From the NCBI RefSeq assembly GCF_022829345.1, contig NZ_JAKSXV010000049.1, positions 1 to 34,460 of the forward strand: 34,460 nucleotides of DNA. Reading direction: 5' to 3'. The notes below the pieces were generated by a model. It did no database searches and was not told where the DNA came from. It saw only the letters and a program-made list of their open reading frames with translations. This stretch comes from Methylobacterium sp. J-090. Its GTDB lineage: Bacteria > Pseudomonadota > Alphaproteobacteria > Rhizobiales > Beijerinckiaceae. Shown piece by piece: positions 34,047-34,460 of the stretch. Both the position numbers and the translations under genes were made by a program. Position 1 is the stretch's first letter, and every line of letters begins with the position of its first letter.

Positions 34047-34460
34047 CTATTCCACCGTGACGGATTTCGCGAGGTTGCGCGGCTGGTCCACGTCTTTCCC
34101 CATGAACACCGCCGTGTGGTAGGCGATGAGCTGGATCGGCACGGCGTAGACGATGGGGGCCACCACCGCGTCGCAGTCGGGCATGGTCACCGTCGCCATG
34201 GTCTCGAGGCCCGCCGCCGCGGCACCCTTGGCGTCGCCGATGAGGATGATGCGCCCGCCCCGCGCCGCCACCTCCTGCATGTTCGACACGGTCTTCTCGA
34301 AGATCGCGTCGTGGGGGGCGATGACGATGACGGGGACGCTCTCGTCGATGAGGGCGATGGGGCCGTGCTTGAGTTCACCCGCCGCATACCCTTCGGCGTG
34401 GATGTAGCTGATTTCCTTCAGCTTCAGGGCGCCTTCCAGCGCCATCGGGTAGCTGGTGCC
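34047..34460 (-). CDS. glmS: Glutamine-fructose-6-phosphate aminotransferase (C-terminal part, 5' end outside window)
   Basis: The last ~137 residues of GlmS, which makes glucosamine-6-phosphate for peptidoglycan and lipopolysaccharide. The sugar-isomerase (SIS) domain shows [33 protein letters not shown] and ends with the characteristic [13 protein letters not shown]. The frame is open to the window edge. A hairpin and triplicated 13-bp repeats follow its stop. Confidence 0.97.
   Translation of the reverse strand, partial: GTSYPMALEGALKLKEISYIHAEGYAAGELKHGPIALIDESVPVIVIAPHDAIFEKTVSNMQEVAARGGRIILIGDAKGAAAAGLETMATVTMPDCDAVVAPIVYAVPIQLIAYHTAVFMGKDVDQPRNLAKSVTVE

Overview
The window reads as chromosomal DNA of a methylotrophic alphaproteobacterium, most likely Methylobacterium/Methylorubrum. 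This is inferred from very high GC content, a lanthanide-type PQQ alcohol dehydrogenase, a malyl-CoA-lyase-like enzyme, the conserved mfd-sdhE|recG block, an IalB-family protein, a CtrA-type box and dispersed multi-hairpin repeats. No rRNA, tRNA, transposase, prophage or CRISPR array was seen.

Layout. (1) 1-1038: 3' part of a PQQ dehydrogenase. (2) 1036-4343: a segment bracketed by two same-orientation copies of a ~110-bp four-hairpin repeat. It holds a small HARE-HTH-like DNA-binding protein, a plasmid-type RepA initiator, an iteron array with 22-bp phasing beside an AT-rich stretch, and mazG. (3) 4361-7593 (minus): pabB-pabA-pabC-doxX, a tightly overlapping p-aminobenzoate operon with a DoxX-like membrane protein at its end. 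(4) 7836-13050: rimO, a DUF3606 protein, pncA, a quinone oxidoreductase and a GntP permease. (5) 13225-18348: a UbiH-family hydroxylase, a secreted patatin, an HpcH/HpaI lyase, hspQ and an IalB-family protein. (6) 18638-20724: a CtrA-type site, a degenerate acyl-CoA-synthetase-like protein and a receiver-like protein lacking its phosphoacceptor. (7) 20903-27249: mfd and sdhE divergent from recG, a DNA repair core. (8) 27341-32545: a PAS-GGDEF-EAL protein, a DUF502 membrane protein, a PHB-depolymerase-like hydrolase and a ribbon-helix-helix regulator with a clear operator candidate. (9) 32756-33925: a lower-GC AbiEii-like nucleotidyltransferase with an unrecognised partner. (10) 34047-34460: 3' end of glmS.

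Three themes stand out. First, a plasmid-like replication module (RepA plus iterons plus a DNA-binding protein) sits among housekeeping genes. Second, gene 3' ends carry many short tandem duplications (13-17 bp), several of them spanning the stop codon. Third, dispersed multi-hairpin elements start exactly at stop codons, and differences between copies fall outside the stems. All functional assignments come from reading motifs and lengths; no database search was possible.
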